Shown one piece after another: positions 17,089 through 25,790 of a stretch of DNA of 64,000 bases. Numbering within the stretch: the first letter of the stretch is position 1; each line of letters opens with the position of its first letter. Under the pieces are notes generated by a model. The model did no database searches, had not been told where the DNA came from, and worked only from the letters and a program-made list of their open reading frames with translations. Both the position numbers and the translations under genes were made by a program. This stretch comes from Clostridium_AW sp040797845 (GTDB taxonomy: Bacteria; Bacillota; Clostridia; Clostridiales; Clostridiaceae), in the NCBI GenBank assembly GCA_040797845.1, contig JBFNFA010000002.1:1-64000 (forward strand), in the 5' to 3' direction.

Positions 17089-17144
17089 GGGGACGGGTCG
17101 TGAAAAATAGGCATTAATTATGCCTATTTTTCATGACCCGTCCC
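17089..17144. repeat. REPIN 1: inverted pair of GGGACGGGTC
   Basis: GGGGACGGGTCGTGAAAAAT pairs almost perfectly over 25 bp with ATTTTTCATGACCCGTCCC across TTAAT. The hairpin lies directly after the LtaS-like stop and between two convergent genes, so it may also end transcription. Confidence 0.85.
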
Positions 17145-17204
17145 TATTGTTTTTAACCAAATAATATAAATAATTCCTATTTATGTATGATGATTTACAA
17201 CATA

Positions 17205-17233
17205 ATACCCCGTAGATTATATCTACGAGGTAT
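17205..17233 (-). terminator. Terminator-like hairpin after the chemotaxis receptor
   Basis: ATACCCCGTAGAT/ATCTACGAGGTAT with one mismatch and a 3-base loop lies 20 bases after the stop. The T-run is poor. Confidence 0.6.
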
Positions 17234-17252
17234 GGTTTACTTTTTATATATC

Positions 17253-18959
17253 TTATATCTTAAATTTAACTACTAATTCTCTTAATTCTTCAGAAATTTT
17301 TGCTTGATATTCTGCAGTAGTTTTTACTTTATCCATGTTTTCTGTTGTCTGCTCTACATTGGCTAAAATCTCTCCAGTAAAGGAAGCATTGCTTTGTGCA
17401 CTACTAGCTATTTCATTTATTGCTGAACTTATTTGTTCTACTGTAGCGTTTATTTCCTCAGTCATAGAAGCTAAATCTTGAGACATATTATTTAAATAAT
17501 CAGCGTCATCACTGTACTGATTTCCTATTTTTATAAAGAACTCGAATTTTTCTTTTACTTGATTTTGAATAAAATCTAATATTTGTTGACTACTTTGTGA
17601 TAAATTAGTGAAAGCTTCCTGTACTCTTCCTATGGTGATATGTATTGTAGCAACAGCTTCACTTGATTGTTCAGCAAGTTTTCTTACTTCCTCAGCTACT
17701 ACAGAGAATCCCTTTCCATGCTCTCCTGCCCTAGCAGCCTCAATTGCTGCATTAAGCGCCAGTAAGTTGGTCTGTTCAGAAATATTAGCTATAGTATTTG
17801 CCATAACTTTTATTTCTTCTACCACTTTTCCTTCCTCAATTGCTTTTAGAATATCTTTTTCATTTTCAGAATACATTTTATGAGTTTCATCATAGGCACT
17901 TTGTCCATTTTTTTCGGCTTCTACTGCCCTCTCTTTTATCTCAATGGCATAACCACTTCCATTAACTGCTCTTTTTGATAATTCTTCCACACTTGAATCA
18001 ACCTGGGTCATGGAAGCAGACATTTCTTCTGTAGTTGCACTCCACTCCTGAACTCCTTTATTTATCTCAATAGTTGAAGCGTTGATATCATTCATGCTTT
18101 CTGTCAAGTCTTCAACGGTAGCAAAAAGTTCTTCACTTGATTCAGATACATAATTGGAATCTTTAATTATTTTTTTAATTAATTTTTGCATATTATCTTT
18201 TGCATTATTTAAAGATAGGGCGGTTATTCCAAACTCATCTTTTCTTTTAATTTGAATATCAGAGGAGAAATCATATTGAGAAAGTCTCTTAGCAAAATCT
18301 TGGATTCTATTTAAAGGTTTTATAATATCAATACTCATAAGCACAATGAATATTATAGAAATTACTCCCCCTAGAACTGTAGCAATATTTATTAAATTTC
18401 TAGCTGCTAAATATATAGTTTCATTATTTTCATATTGCTTTAATGCCTCTAAATCATTTACTTCTACAACTTTATTTACACTATTAAAAGCATCTTCTCT
18501 TAATTTTATCATCTCCGAATTATACAAATTAAGAGCTTCTTCATATTTATTTTCTTCCATAAGTTTTACTAACTGATTCTTATAATCTACATACACTTCA
18601 TATTTATTTTTAAATTCTTCATAGAGCAACTTCTCATCTTCATTCATGTGAATTTTTTCATAAATTTTTAGTTGTTCTCCAATTTCTTCTTCTATATTTT
18701 TTAGTTGTTCACTACTTTCTGCTGTATTTTTTTCTAAAATTAAATATATTATATTTGCTCTCATATCATTAAAGCTTCCTTTTATATTTTCTAAGGATTT
18801 TATACTCTTTAAATTATTAGAATACATATTTTGAGCATTTTTATTAATGATATCTGTTCCTCTAATTCCCAAAAATCCTGTTACTATGACTAAAGCCGCA
18901 ATAAGAGCAAAGCTAAGCAATAATTTGATTTTTACGCTAATATTTTTCCAAAAATTCAT
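17253..18959 (-). CDS. Methyl-accepting chemotaxis protein
   Basis: 568 residues. Two membrane helices (about 10-30 and 188-210) frame an extracellular four-helix-bundle sensor of about 155 residues. A HAMP linker (about 211-262, DIIKPLNRIQDFAKRLSQYD) and a long cytoplasmic coiled coil follow. The hairpin tip that contacts CheA/CheW is intact near residue 400: EQTNLLALNAAIEAARAGEH. The ligand is unknown. AAGGAAGG lies before the ATG. The EAL gene lies 39 bases upstream on the same strand, so the two may be co-transcribed. Confidence 0.93.
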   Translation of the reverse strand: MNFWKNISVKIKLLLSFALIAALVIVTGFLGIRGTDIINKNAQNMYSNNLKSIKSLENIKGSFNDMRANIIYLILEKNTAESSEQLKNIEEEIGEQLKIYEKIHMNEDEKLLYEEFKNKYEVYVDYKNQLVKLMEENKYEEALNLYNSEMIKLREDAFNSVNKVVEVNDLEALKQYENNETIYLAARNLINIATVLGGVISIIFIVLMSIDIIKPLNRIQDFAKRLSQYDFSSDIQIKRKDEFGITALSLNNAKDNMQKLIKKIIKDSNYVSESSEELFATVEDLTESMNDINASTIEINKGVQEWSATTEEMSASMTQVDSSVEELSKRAVNGSGYAIEIKERAVEAEKNGQSAYDETHKMYSENEKDILKAIEEGKVVEEIKVMANTIANISEQTNLLALNAAIEAARAGEHGKGFSVVAEEVRKLAEQSSEAVATIHITIGRVQEAFTNLSQSSQQILDFIQNQVKEKFEFFIKIGNQYSDDADYLNNMSQDLASMTEEINATVEQISSAINEIASSAQSNASFTGEILANVEQTTENMDKVKTTAEYQAKISEELRELVVKFKI

Positions 18960-18998
18960 GTATAACCATTCCTTCCTTTGTAATTGTCTAATATCTTG

Positions 18999-19826
18999 TT
19001 AAATTATCAGTTGTTTTAAATCCTCTTTATTTATGGGTTTGCTAAAGTAATATCCTTGTACTTCATCACAATTAAATTCTCTTAAAATTTGTAGTTCTTC
19101 CAAGGATTCAACTCCTTCTCCTATAACTTTTAATCCCAAAGAATGAGCCATTTCAATAATTTTTGATACAATTATTTGTTGCTTCCTATCTACTTGAATT
19201 TTATCAATAAAATGCTTGTCTATTTTTATAATATCTATAGGTAATATATTTAAATATTTAAAAGAGGAGTATCCTGTGCCAAAATCATCTAAAGCAATTC
19301 TAATTCCCATTTTTTTTATCTCATTTAAAAGTTTTACCGTCCAATCAATATTTTTTACAGCAGTGGTTTCTGTTATCTCTATTTTTAGTCTCTCTGCACT
19401 TAGCCCAGTTTCATTGAGTATTCCGCTGATCCATGAGACAAAATTTAAATTTTCAAATTCTCTACTAGATATATTCACTGCTAAATTTAGATCCATTGAC
19501 TCAATATCCAAAAATTCATTAGCTTCATAGCAAGCTTTTTTCATAATGTAATTGCTTATTTCAAATATTAAACTTGATCTTTCAGCTAAGCCTATTATTT
19601 TGTTTGGAGGTATATTTTTAAAATTAGAATTCCCCCATCTTAACAGGGCCTCAATGCCAACTATTTTTTTGCTTTTTAGTTCTATTTGAGGTTGATAATA
19701 TACTTGAAATTCTTCTTTTATCAGCCCTATTTCTATATTTTTTATTATATTTTTTTCCCAATTCTCTTCTAAGAATTTATCTTGTTGAACTTTAGTATAA
19801 TTATCCTTTTGTAAACAAATTGCCAA
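18999..19826 (-). CDS. EAL-domain c-di-GMP phosphodiesterase
   Basis: 275 residues, TTG start 7 bases after AGAGGTGA. A single EAL domain fills nearly the whole protein. The key residues are visible: EALLRW (the EAL motif), VNISSREF, KIEITET, LDDFGTGYSS, DIIKIDKHFI, IGEGVE (usually AEGVE) and QGYYFSKP. All metal and catalytic positions that I can place are conserved, so hydrolysis of cyclic di-GMP to pGpG is likely. There is no GGDEF, PAS or membrane domain. Confidence 0.92.
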   Translation of the reverse strand: MAICLQKDNYTKVQQDKFLEENWEKNIIKNIEIGLIKEEFQVYYQPQIELKSKKIVGIEALLRWGNSNFKNIPPNKIIGLAERSSLIFEISNYIMKKACYEANEFLDIESMDLNLAVNISSREFENLNFVSWISGILNETGLSAERLKIEITETTAVKNIDWTVKLLNEIKKMGIRIALDDFGTGYSSFKYLNILPIDIIKIDKHFIDKIQVDRKQQIIVSKIIEMAHSLGLKVIGEGVESLEELQILREFNCDEVQGYYFSKPINKEDLKQLII

Positions 19827-19927
19827 TTAAATGTCACCTCTTTTCATCAAACATAAATTTATACCTACTATTGGTAACTACTATATGCTATTATTTTCAA
19901 TTTATTAAAATAATTGTAAATAATAAA

Positions 19928-19967
19928 TGAGCCCGTACAAAGTAATAATTACACTTGCACCGGCTCA
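19928..19967 (-). terminator. Hairpin after the DUF2294 gene
   Basis: TGAGCC...GGCTCA with an inner paired region (AAGTG/CACTT-like) is followed on the minus strand by TTTATTATTT. It lies about 50 bases beyond the DUF2294 stop. Confidence 0.65.
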
Positions 19968-20013
19968 CTTCTGGACAAAGTTTTTCATTTTTACCCCTCC
20001 ATTAGCTTAACCA

Positions 20014-20355
20014 TTATATAATTTTTAGTATTATCTCCATATAGTCTTCATGAATGTTTTCATCATTAAAAGCTATGTATACTTCCTTAGATAAAATTTG
20101 AGATATTTCCTGTTCTATCTCCTCTGTTAGTATGGGAGTTAGTCCTTGTCGAAAGAATTTTACTCTTTCATAATTTTTTTCTCTTTGTAGAGCAGTTTTT
20201 TCAATCTGTGAAAGTATTCCTTTAATGTAGATATTAATATTATTCTCTTTAATATCTACTCTAGTCTTCTCTGGTCCCTTTCCTACGACCTTCTTAATTA
20301 TACCAGAAATACAACTTTCTACAATGTAATTTATCTCTTTTCTTGCAGCAAACAA
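20014..20355 (-). CDS. DUF2294 family protein
   Basis: 113 residues from the TTG at 20355, which has AAAGGAGGTG about 6 bases before it. The apparent GTG at 20364 overlaps that ribosome binding site and is unlikely. The pattern ISGIIKKVVGKGPEKTRVDI, IKGILSQIEKTALQ, and YEDYMEIIL-like end fits the DUF2294 family (Firmicute proteins of about 115 residues). The family function is unknown. It is a soluble cytoplasmic protein, probably a single gene. Confidence 0.8.
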   Translation of the reverse strand: MFAARKEINYIVESCISGIIKKVVGKGPEKTRVDIKENNINIYIKGILSQIEKTALQREKNYERVKFFRQGLTPILTEEIEQEISQILSKEVYIAFNDENIHEDYMEIILKII

Positions 20356-20624
20356 TATTATCACCTCCTTTCCATGTAATCAACGCCTCCTTTTTTCTTA
20401 TATCTCTTATATTTTTTATATTACCTATAATAATACATAAAATTATATTTTATTATTATTTATTTGAATATATAGTATTAAATTCATATATTTGGTATAT
20501 ATTTGGCATATTATTTCCAATATATTAATTATATTGTATATCCCCTTAATTGTTTTTTCAATATTTCTCATATTATTGCAAATATATTCATAAAGTTACA
20601 TTTGCCTATGAAAGTGCAATAAAA
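20356..20624. other. AT-rich intergenic region
   Basis: I see no gene here. It holds the upstream region of the DUF2294 gene, made of TATATT-like runs without a clear promoter, and then the terminator of the deacetylase gene. Confidence 0.4.
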
Positions 20625-20660
20625 TAGGTCTAAATTATAATTTTTTATAACTTAGACCTA
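20625..20660 (-). terminator. Terminator of the polysaccharide deacetylase gene
   Basis: TAGGTCTAAATTATAA pairs with TTATAACTTAGACCTA (one mismatch) and is followed on the minus strand by TTTTATT. Confidence 0.8.
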
Positions 20661-20685
20661 GATTAGACCTATATTTAGGTTATAC

Positions 20686-21438
20686 CTATCTTCTATTTAT
20701 AACCCTCATTTTTATCAAATTATTTCTTTCATTGGGTGTCATTTCATTTATTTTTTTAAACTTATATCCATGGGCTTTTAAATGCTTAATAGTGCTATCT
20801 AAAGATTCTACTGTGGTAGTTTTATAATAACTATCATGCATTAATATTACAGCTAAATTTAAATCTGCGCATTGGTATTTTATATTATTATTTAAAATAT
20901 TAACTGCAACTACTCCACCTTCTGCATCCCCTGAACTAACATTCCAATCTATATAGTCAATACCCTTTGCATTTAATTTATTTCTTATAGTTCTCAACAC
21001 TTCCGAGTTAGATACAAGATTATCAGACCCACCTGGCAATCTTGTATAGTTAATTACATCTTCCCCTGTTATGTTTTTTATAGAACTAATACATTTGTTA
21101 AGATCATTAAAATAGCTTTCTGAATTGTTATATATAGTTCCGTAGCTATGTGAATAAGTATGAGGGAGTATGCACATTCCTTCTTTATATAATTTTTTTG
21201 CTATATGAGGATAGCTTTCTACGGAAGTTCCGATTACAAAAAAAGTTGCTTTTACATCATTATCTTTTAGTATTTTTAGTATTTCAGGAGTATTGTTTGG
21301 CGAAGGTCCATCATCAAAAGTTAAAAAAACTACTTTTTCTTTGGTAATATTATGGGCCATTACTTTATTACTACCTATAGTTGAATAGATACTCATTAAA
21401 ATTAATACACAAATAAGGAAATATTGATTCTTTTTCAC
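20686..21438 (-). CDS. Secreted polysaccharide deacetylase (NodB domain)
   Basis: 250 residues from a GTG start. An N-terminal signal or anchor helix (about 5-27) exports it. The NodB domain has all five motifs: FLTFDDGPS (residues 34-42, general base Asp and metal Asp), a histidine motif HTYSHSYG near 92, RLPGGSDN near 133, DWNVSSGDA near 160 and ILMHDSY near 193. It is a carbohydrate esterase family 4 enzyme that removes acetyl groups from N-acetylglucosamine or N-acetylmuramic acid in the wall, which typically raises lysozyme resistance. Substrate preference cannot be read from sequence. Confidence 0.92.
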   Translation of the reverse strand: MKKNQYFLICVLILMSIYSTIGSNKVMAHNITKEKVVFLTFDDGPSPNNTPEILKILKDNDVKATFFVIGTSVESYPHIAKKLYKEGMCILPHTYSHSYGTIYNNSESYFNDLNKCISSIKNITGEDVINYTRLPGGSDNLVSNSEVLRTIRNKLNAKGIDYIDWNVSSGDAEGGVVAVNILNNNIKYQCADLNLAVILMHDSYYKTTTVESLDSTIKHLKAHGYKFKKINEMTPNERNNLIKMRVINRR

Positions 21439-21528
21439 ACTAGCACCTTCTTAAAATATAATCTACCTTTTAATAATAGATTAACCTCTATTTCCTCATT
21501 CATGCTTAGTAATTGAAGGAAATTATTA

Positions 21529-24129
21529 TTATATTCTTTCTATTATAATATTTTCTCCTTTGACATCTACTCCTATTGCATCTCCTGGGATTATATCTCC
21601 TTTAATTATCTCCTTTGCAATTTGGGTTTCCAAAGTATTTTCAATATATCTTTTTAAAGGTCTTGCCCCATAAATAGAATCATATCCTTCTTCTGCCATA
21701 ATCTTTTTAGCTTCATCCGTAACCTTTAAGCTTATATTTCTCTCCTTTAATCTATCTTCTATATTCTCCAAGAATATATCTATAATTTTTGTAATTTCAC
21801 TATTGGTTAAAGGCTTAAACATTATTATATCATCAAGTCTATTTAAAAATTCTGGCTTAAATCTATTTCTAAGCTCATTCATAACTCTATTTCTAATAGG
21901 TTCTTCTATACCTGAATTGCTTTTATTTTCAAGAAGATAGCTGCTTCCAATGTTAGATGTCATTATTATTATACAGTTTTTAAAATCCACTGTTTTTCCT
22001 TTATTATCTGTAAGTCTTCCATCATCTAATATTTGAAGGAATACATTAAATACATCTTCATGAGCTTTTTCAATTTCATCAAATAGAATTACTGAATATG
22101 GCTTTCTTCTTACCGCCTCAGTTAACTGTCCACCTTCTTCATATCCTACATATCCTGGAGGAGCACCAATAAGTCTTGATACAGAGTATTTTTCCATGTA
22201 CTCAGACATATCAATTCTAATTATACTTTCTTCGCTATCAAATAAATTTCTTGCTAAAGTTTTAGCGAGTTCTGTTTTACCTACCCCTGTTGGTCCTAAG
22301 AAAATAAATGAACCTATTGGTCTTTTCGGATCCTTCATCCCCGCTCTAGCTCTTATTACTGCATTAGATACTGTTCTAACCGCTTCCTCCTGTCCTATTA
22401 CCCTTTTACTTAACTCATCTTCCAGTCTTAATAATTTTTGTTTTTCTCCTTCCATTAGCTTTGATACAGGTATTCCAGTCCATTTTGAAATTATCTGAGT
22501 TATTTCATTTTCAGTAACTTCTTCTTTTAACATATTTCCTTCTTGATTTTCATTGATTATAGCTTCTTTTTCCTTTATTTCTCTTTCTATTCCAGGTATT
22601 ACTCCATATTTTAATTCAGCCACTTTATTTAAGTCATAGGTTCTTTCCGCTTTTTCTAACTCTCCTCTTACATTATCCATCTTCTCTTTTAAATTTCTTA
22701 CTGAAGTAATTTGTTCTTTTTCTTTTTCATATTTTGCTGTCATTTCTTTATCTTTTTCTTTTAAGTTGCTTAATTCTTTTTCCAATGCATTAAATCTTTC
22801 TTGTGAACGATGGTCCTTTTCTTTAGATAGGGCTTCTTTTTCTATCTCTAGTTGAAATATTCTTCTTTTTATAATATCTAGTTCTGTTGGAAGACTATCT
22901 ATTTCTGTTCTTATCATAGCTCCTGCTTCATCAATTAGGTCTATAGCTTTGTCTGGAAGAAATCTATCTGTAATATATCTTTGAGAAAGCTTTGCAGCCG
23001 CTACAATTGCTGAATCATGAATTCTTATACCATGATGAATTTCAAATCTTTCCTTTAACCCTCTAAGTATAGATATACTGTCTTCTACTGTAGGCTCCTC
23101 AACAATAACTGGTTGAAATCTCCTCTCTAAAGCTTTGTCTTTTTCAATATACTTTCTATACTCATCAAAGGTAGTTGCACCAATACAATGTAGTTCTCCT
23201 CTAGCTAACATTGGTTTTATAAGATTCCCAGCATCCATAGCTCCCTCTGTTTTTCCTGCTCCTACTATGGTGTGTATCTCGTCTATAAATAATATTATCT
23301 TTCCTTCACTGCTTTGAACTTCTTTTAATACTGCCTTTAGTCTTTCTTCAAATTCCCCCCTATATTTAGCTCCTGCAATTAGCGCTCCCATATCTAGTGA
23401 GAATATAGTCTTATTCTTAAGCCCTTCTGGCACGTCTCCTTTTACTATTCTTAATGCTAATCCTTCTACTATGGCAGTTTTACCTACTCCTGCCTCTCCA
23501 ATAAGTACTGGGTTATTTTTTGTTCTTCTAGATAATATCCTAACAACCCTTCTTATTTCCTCATCTCTACCTATGATTGGATCTATTTTATGATTTTTAG
23601 CGTCCTCTGTTAAGTTTCTTCCGTATTTTACTAAAGCTTCATAGGTTCCTTCTGGATCCTGAGTATCAACTCTTTGGTTTCCTCTTACCTGAGATAAGGC
23701 GTTTAAAAAGTCATCTTTATTTATATTAAATTTCTTTAATATTCCTCCCACTATTCCATTTTTGTCAATCTCCATAATAGCAAGGGTAACATGCTCTACG
23801 CTAGTGTATGAATCCCCAAATTTTTTAGCTATTTCTTCGCCCTTTATAAAAACTTCTTCAAATCTCCTTGTGGCATATACACCACCACTTTGAGCACCTT
23901 CACCTAATACCTTAGGCATCTTGTCTAATTCTATATTTATTTCTTCCCTTAGCACTTTGATGTTTACGCCCATTTTTGCAAAAATATTAGGGATAAGTCC
24001 ATCATCTTCAGAGTTTAAAGCTGCAAAAAGATGAATTATATCAATCTGTTGATGATTATGTTTTATAGCAATTGATTGTGAATCATTTATAGCCTGCTGG
24101 ACCTTTAATGTTAATTTTTCAATATCCAA
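21529..24129 (-). CDS. clpB: ClpB disaggregase
   Basis: 866 residues from the TTG at 24129, which lies 6 bases after GGAGGTG; an ATG at 24156 is upstream of that site. Hsp100 unfoldase that rescues aggregated proteins with DnaK. In order: N-domain repeats (1-150), first ATPase with GEAGVGKTAIVEG and pore loop GAKYRGEFEERL, the long middle coiled coil (about 400-520) that marks ClpB, and the second ATPase with GPTGVGKTELAKTLARNLFD and GAPPGYVGYEEGG pore loop. The C-terminal domain ends IYGARPLKRYIE. It is preceded by a CtsR-controlled promoter and a long leader that carries three REP copies. Confidence 0.97.
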   Translation of the reverse strand: MDIEKLTLKVQQAINDSQSIAIKHNHQQIDIIHLFAALNSEDDGLIPNIFAKMGVNIKVLREEINIELDKMPKVLGEGAQSGGVYATRRFEEVFIKGEEIAKKFGDSYTSVEHVTLAIMEIDKNGIVGGILKKFNINKDDFLNALSQVRGNQRVDTQDPEGTYEALVKYGRNLTEDAKNHKIDPIIGRDEEIRRVVRILSRRTKNNPVLIGEAGVGKTAIVEGLALRIVKGDVPEGLKNKTIFSLDMGALIAGAKYRGEFEERLKAVLKEVQSSEGKIILFIDEIHTIVGAGKTEGAMDAGNLIKPMLARGELHCIGATTFDEYRKYIEKDKALERRFQPVIVEEPTVEDSISILRGLKERFEIHHGIRIHDSAIVAAAKLSQRYITDRFLPDKAIDLIDEAGAMIRTEIDSLPTELDIIKRRIFQLEIEKEALSKEKDHRSQERFNALEKELSNLKEKDKEMTAKYEKEKEQITSVRNLKEKMDNVRGELEKAERTYDLNKVAELKYGVIPGIEREIKEKEAIINENQEGNMLKEEVTENEITQIISKWTGIPVSKLMEGEKQKLLRLEDELSKRVIGQEEAVRTVSNAVIRARAGMKDPKRPIGSFIFLGPTGVGKTELAKTLARNLFDSEESIIRIDMSEYMEKYSVSRLIGAPPGYVGYEEGGQLTEAVRRKPYSVILFDEIEKAHEDVFNVFLQILDDGRLTDNKGKTVDFKNCIIIMTSNIGSSYLLENKSNSGIEEPIRNRVMNELRNRFKPEFLNRLDDIIMFKPLTNSEITKIIDIFLENIEDRLKERNISLKVTDEAKKIMAEEGYDSIYGARPLKRYIENTLETQIAKEIIKGDIIPGDAIGVDVKGENIIIERI

Positions 24130-24211
24130 AATAAGCACCTCCATTTTATATTGCATATTTTTTATTTTATATTTTTATTTTGCGACCTTTAAGTTTTAAC
24201 TGGATTAATCA

Positions 24212-24363
24212 GGGACGGGTCATGAATTTTCACTAACTATTTAATTATTATTTTGCTCATTTATTTAATTTACTCACTTATATTTTATTGATTTTTTATT
24301 AGTTTTCATGTCAATTTTCATGACCCGTCCCTGAAATATACTTATATATTCATGACCCGTCCC
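24212..24363. repeat. REP cluster in the clpB leader
   Basis: GGGACGGGTCATGAA (24212-24226) faces ATTTTCATGACCCGTCCCTGA (core 24322-24331), forming an inverted pair about 120 bases long. A further plus-oriented copy TTCATGACCCGTCCCTGA has its core at 24354-24363. All lie between the clpB promoter and its start codon, within the transcribed leader. Confidence 0.85.
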
Positions 24364-24396
24364 TGAATATTTTCATGTTTTAAACATCTCTATTTT

Positions 24397-24425
24397 TTTA
24401 TATAACATTGGTCAAAGAAAGTCAA
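24397..24425 (-). promoter_or_regulatory. clpB promoter
   Basis: On the minus strand TTGACT (24420-24425), a 17-base spacer and TATAAA (24397-24402) form a good sigma-A promoter about 265 bases before the start codon. Confidence 0.75.
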
Positions 24426-24426
24426 A
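24410..24426 (+). promoter_or_regulatory. CtsR operator
   Basis: GGTCAAAGAAAGTCAAA fits the CtsR direct-repeat consensus (A/G)GTCAAANAN(A/G)GTCAAA at every position. It overlaps the -35 and spacer of the clpB promoter, the expected place for repression of a class III heat-shock gene. Confidence 0.85.
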
Positions 24427-24442
24427 GTCTAATTTACCCTGA

Positions 24443-24488
24443 AAAAATAGAAAACCCTTGCATTTTATAGCATAGGTTTTCTATTTTT
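24443..24488 (-). terminator. Terminator of the second XRE-TPR gene
   Basis: AAAATAGAAAACC pairs with GGTTTTCTATTTT around a 18-base loop, with a T-tract on the minus strand. Confidence 0.85.
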
Positions 24489-24521
24489 AGAGTTTTTTAT
24501 TAATTGCTTCAAATTTCTCTA

Positions 24522-25772
24522 TTATATAGTTTTACTAATATTTAATGCTAAACTAAAATATTTTATAGACTCATTTATGTTTTTCATTTTATAGTACATA
24601 TGCCCCATTTCCATGTATCTTTCATATACCTGCCTTTTTGCTCCATACTTCATTAAGGCATCTAATGATAAATTCATATACATTTCTTTTGAAGAAAGAT
24701 CGCCTTTCTTGCCTAATATAAGAGCTTTTAAGTGATAAGCTTTTTCTATATATCTCATATCTTTTAAATTTATAGCATAGTTTATTGCCTCATCACTTAT
24801 TTTTTCCGCTTCTTCAATTATATTGTTATCTATAAGCTCTTCTATACATTTAAGCATATATTTAACTAAAATTTCCTCTTCTTCACTTGGACAATAGGTT
24901 AAACCTTTTCTAATATATTCAACTGCTTTATCCTTTAAATTTAGAGTAAACATAGCTTGAGCATAGTTAAATACAGCGTTAGCTATATTTATCTTATTTT
25001 CACCATATAATTCATAAGCTTTGTTCTCGTAGTGCTGAAAATCATCTTTATTATTAATTAAAGTTAAGAGTGCCATCATATGAAAGCTTTCTGCTCTCTT
25101 TAAGTCATCATTAAAAAAAGTTATTAAATCCATAAGTCCTTTAGCTACTTCATAAGCTATGTCATATTGCTTTGCCATTATATAACAATGGCATTCGTTA
25201 AATGTTGCTCTTGTTATAAATTCATTATCCTTTCTTTTTTTAGCCTCTTCTTTCACTGTGTTGTAATACCCTGCTGCCTGCATATATTCCTCGGAACAAT
25301 AAAAATATTTCGCTATATCCATATAGTATATCAATTGATTTTCATCGGATTTTGATTTTAAACAAGTATCGTAATACTTAGACATTAAAACTTGGAGTTT
25401 CTCATATCTTTTCATTTTGATATTGTAAACAAACATCAAATGCATAATTTCAAAGGCTTCTTTATAATATCCATACTCTTCTGCGTAAGATAAATTGTAT
25501 ATAAGTTGTTCTTGATAGTCGTTTCTATCTAATTTTTTTAGTCTCTCTAAGTTTTTATTAATTTGACTTCTCACATCATCCTTTAAATAATCTATATCTA
25601 GATCTAACTTCTTTGACAAAAACTTCAATATCCATTCCTCTGGCACAACCTTATCATTTTCTATACAGCTCATTTTGGATACGGAAATTTTATCTTCACA
25701 TATATATTTCAGGGTATATCCTTTATATATCCTAGCTCTTCGGATCTTTTCACCAGTAGAAAGTATCTCCAT
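24522..25772 (-). CDS. XRE-TPR transcription regulator (downstream copy)
   Basis: 416 residues. The N-terminal helix-turn-helix of XRE type spans about 6-60 (LSTGEKIRRARIYKGYTLKY then ISVSKMSCIENDKVVPEEW). A helical TPR array of about 330 residues follows, for example MYYKMKNINESIKYFSLALN near the end. The architecture matches Gram-positive regulators whose TPR domain binds a peptide (RRNPP-like) but is also found in regulators without known ligand. It lies 18 bases after a paralogue with the same layout, so the two form an operon. No peptide gene is visible next to it. Confidence 0.88.
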   Translation of the reverse strand: MEILSTGEKIRRARIYKGYTLKYICEDKISVSKMSCIENDKVVPEEWILKFLSKKLDLDIDYLKDDVRSQINKNLERLKKLDRNDYQEQLIYNLSYAEEYGYYKEAFEIMHLMFVYNIKMKRYEKLQVLMSKYYDTCLKSKSDENQLIYYMDIAKYFYCSEEYMQAAGYYNTVKEEAKKRKDNEFITRATFNECHCYIMAKQYDIAYEVAKGLMDLITFFNDDLKRAESFHMMALLTLINNKDDFQHYENKAYELYGENKINIANAVFNYAQAMFTLNLKDKAVEYIRKGLTYCPSEEEEILVKYMLKCIEELIDNNIIEEAEKISDEAINYAINLKDMRYIEKAYHLKALILGKKGDLSSKEMYMNLSLDALMKYGAKRQVYERYMEMGHMYYKMKNINESIKYFSLALNISKTI

Positions 25773-25790
25773 AATTCTTCACCTATCCAT

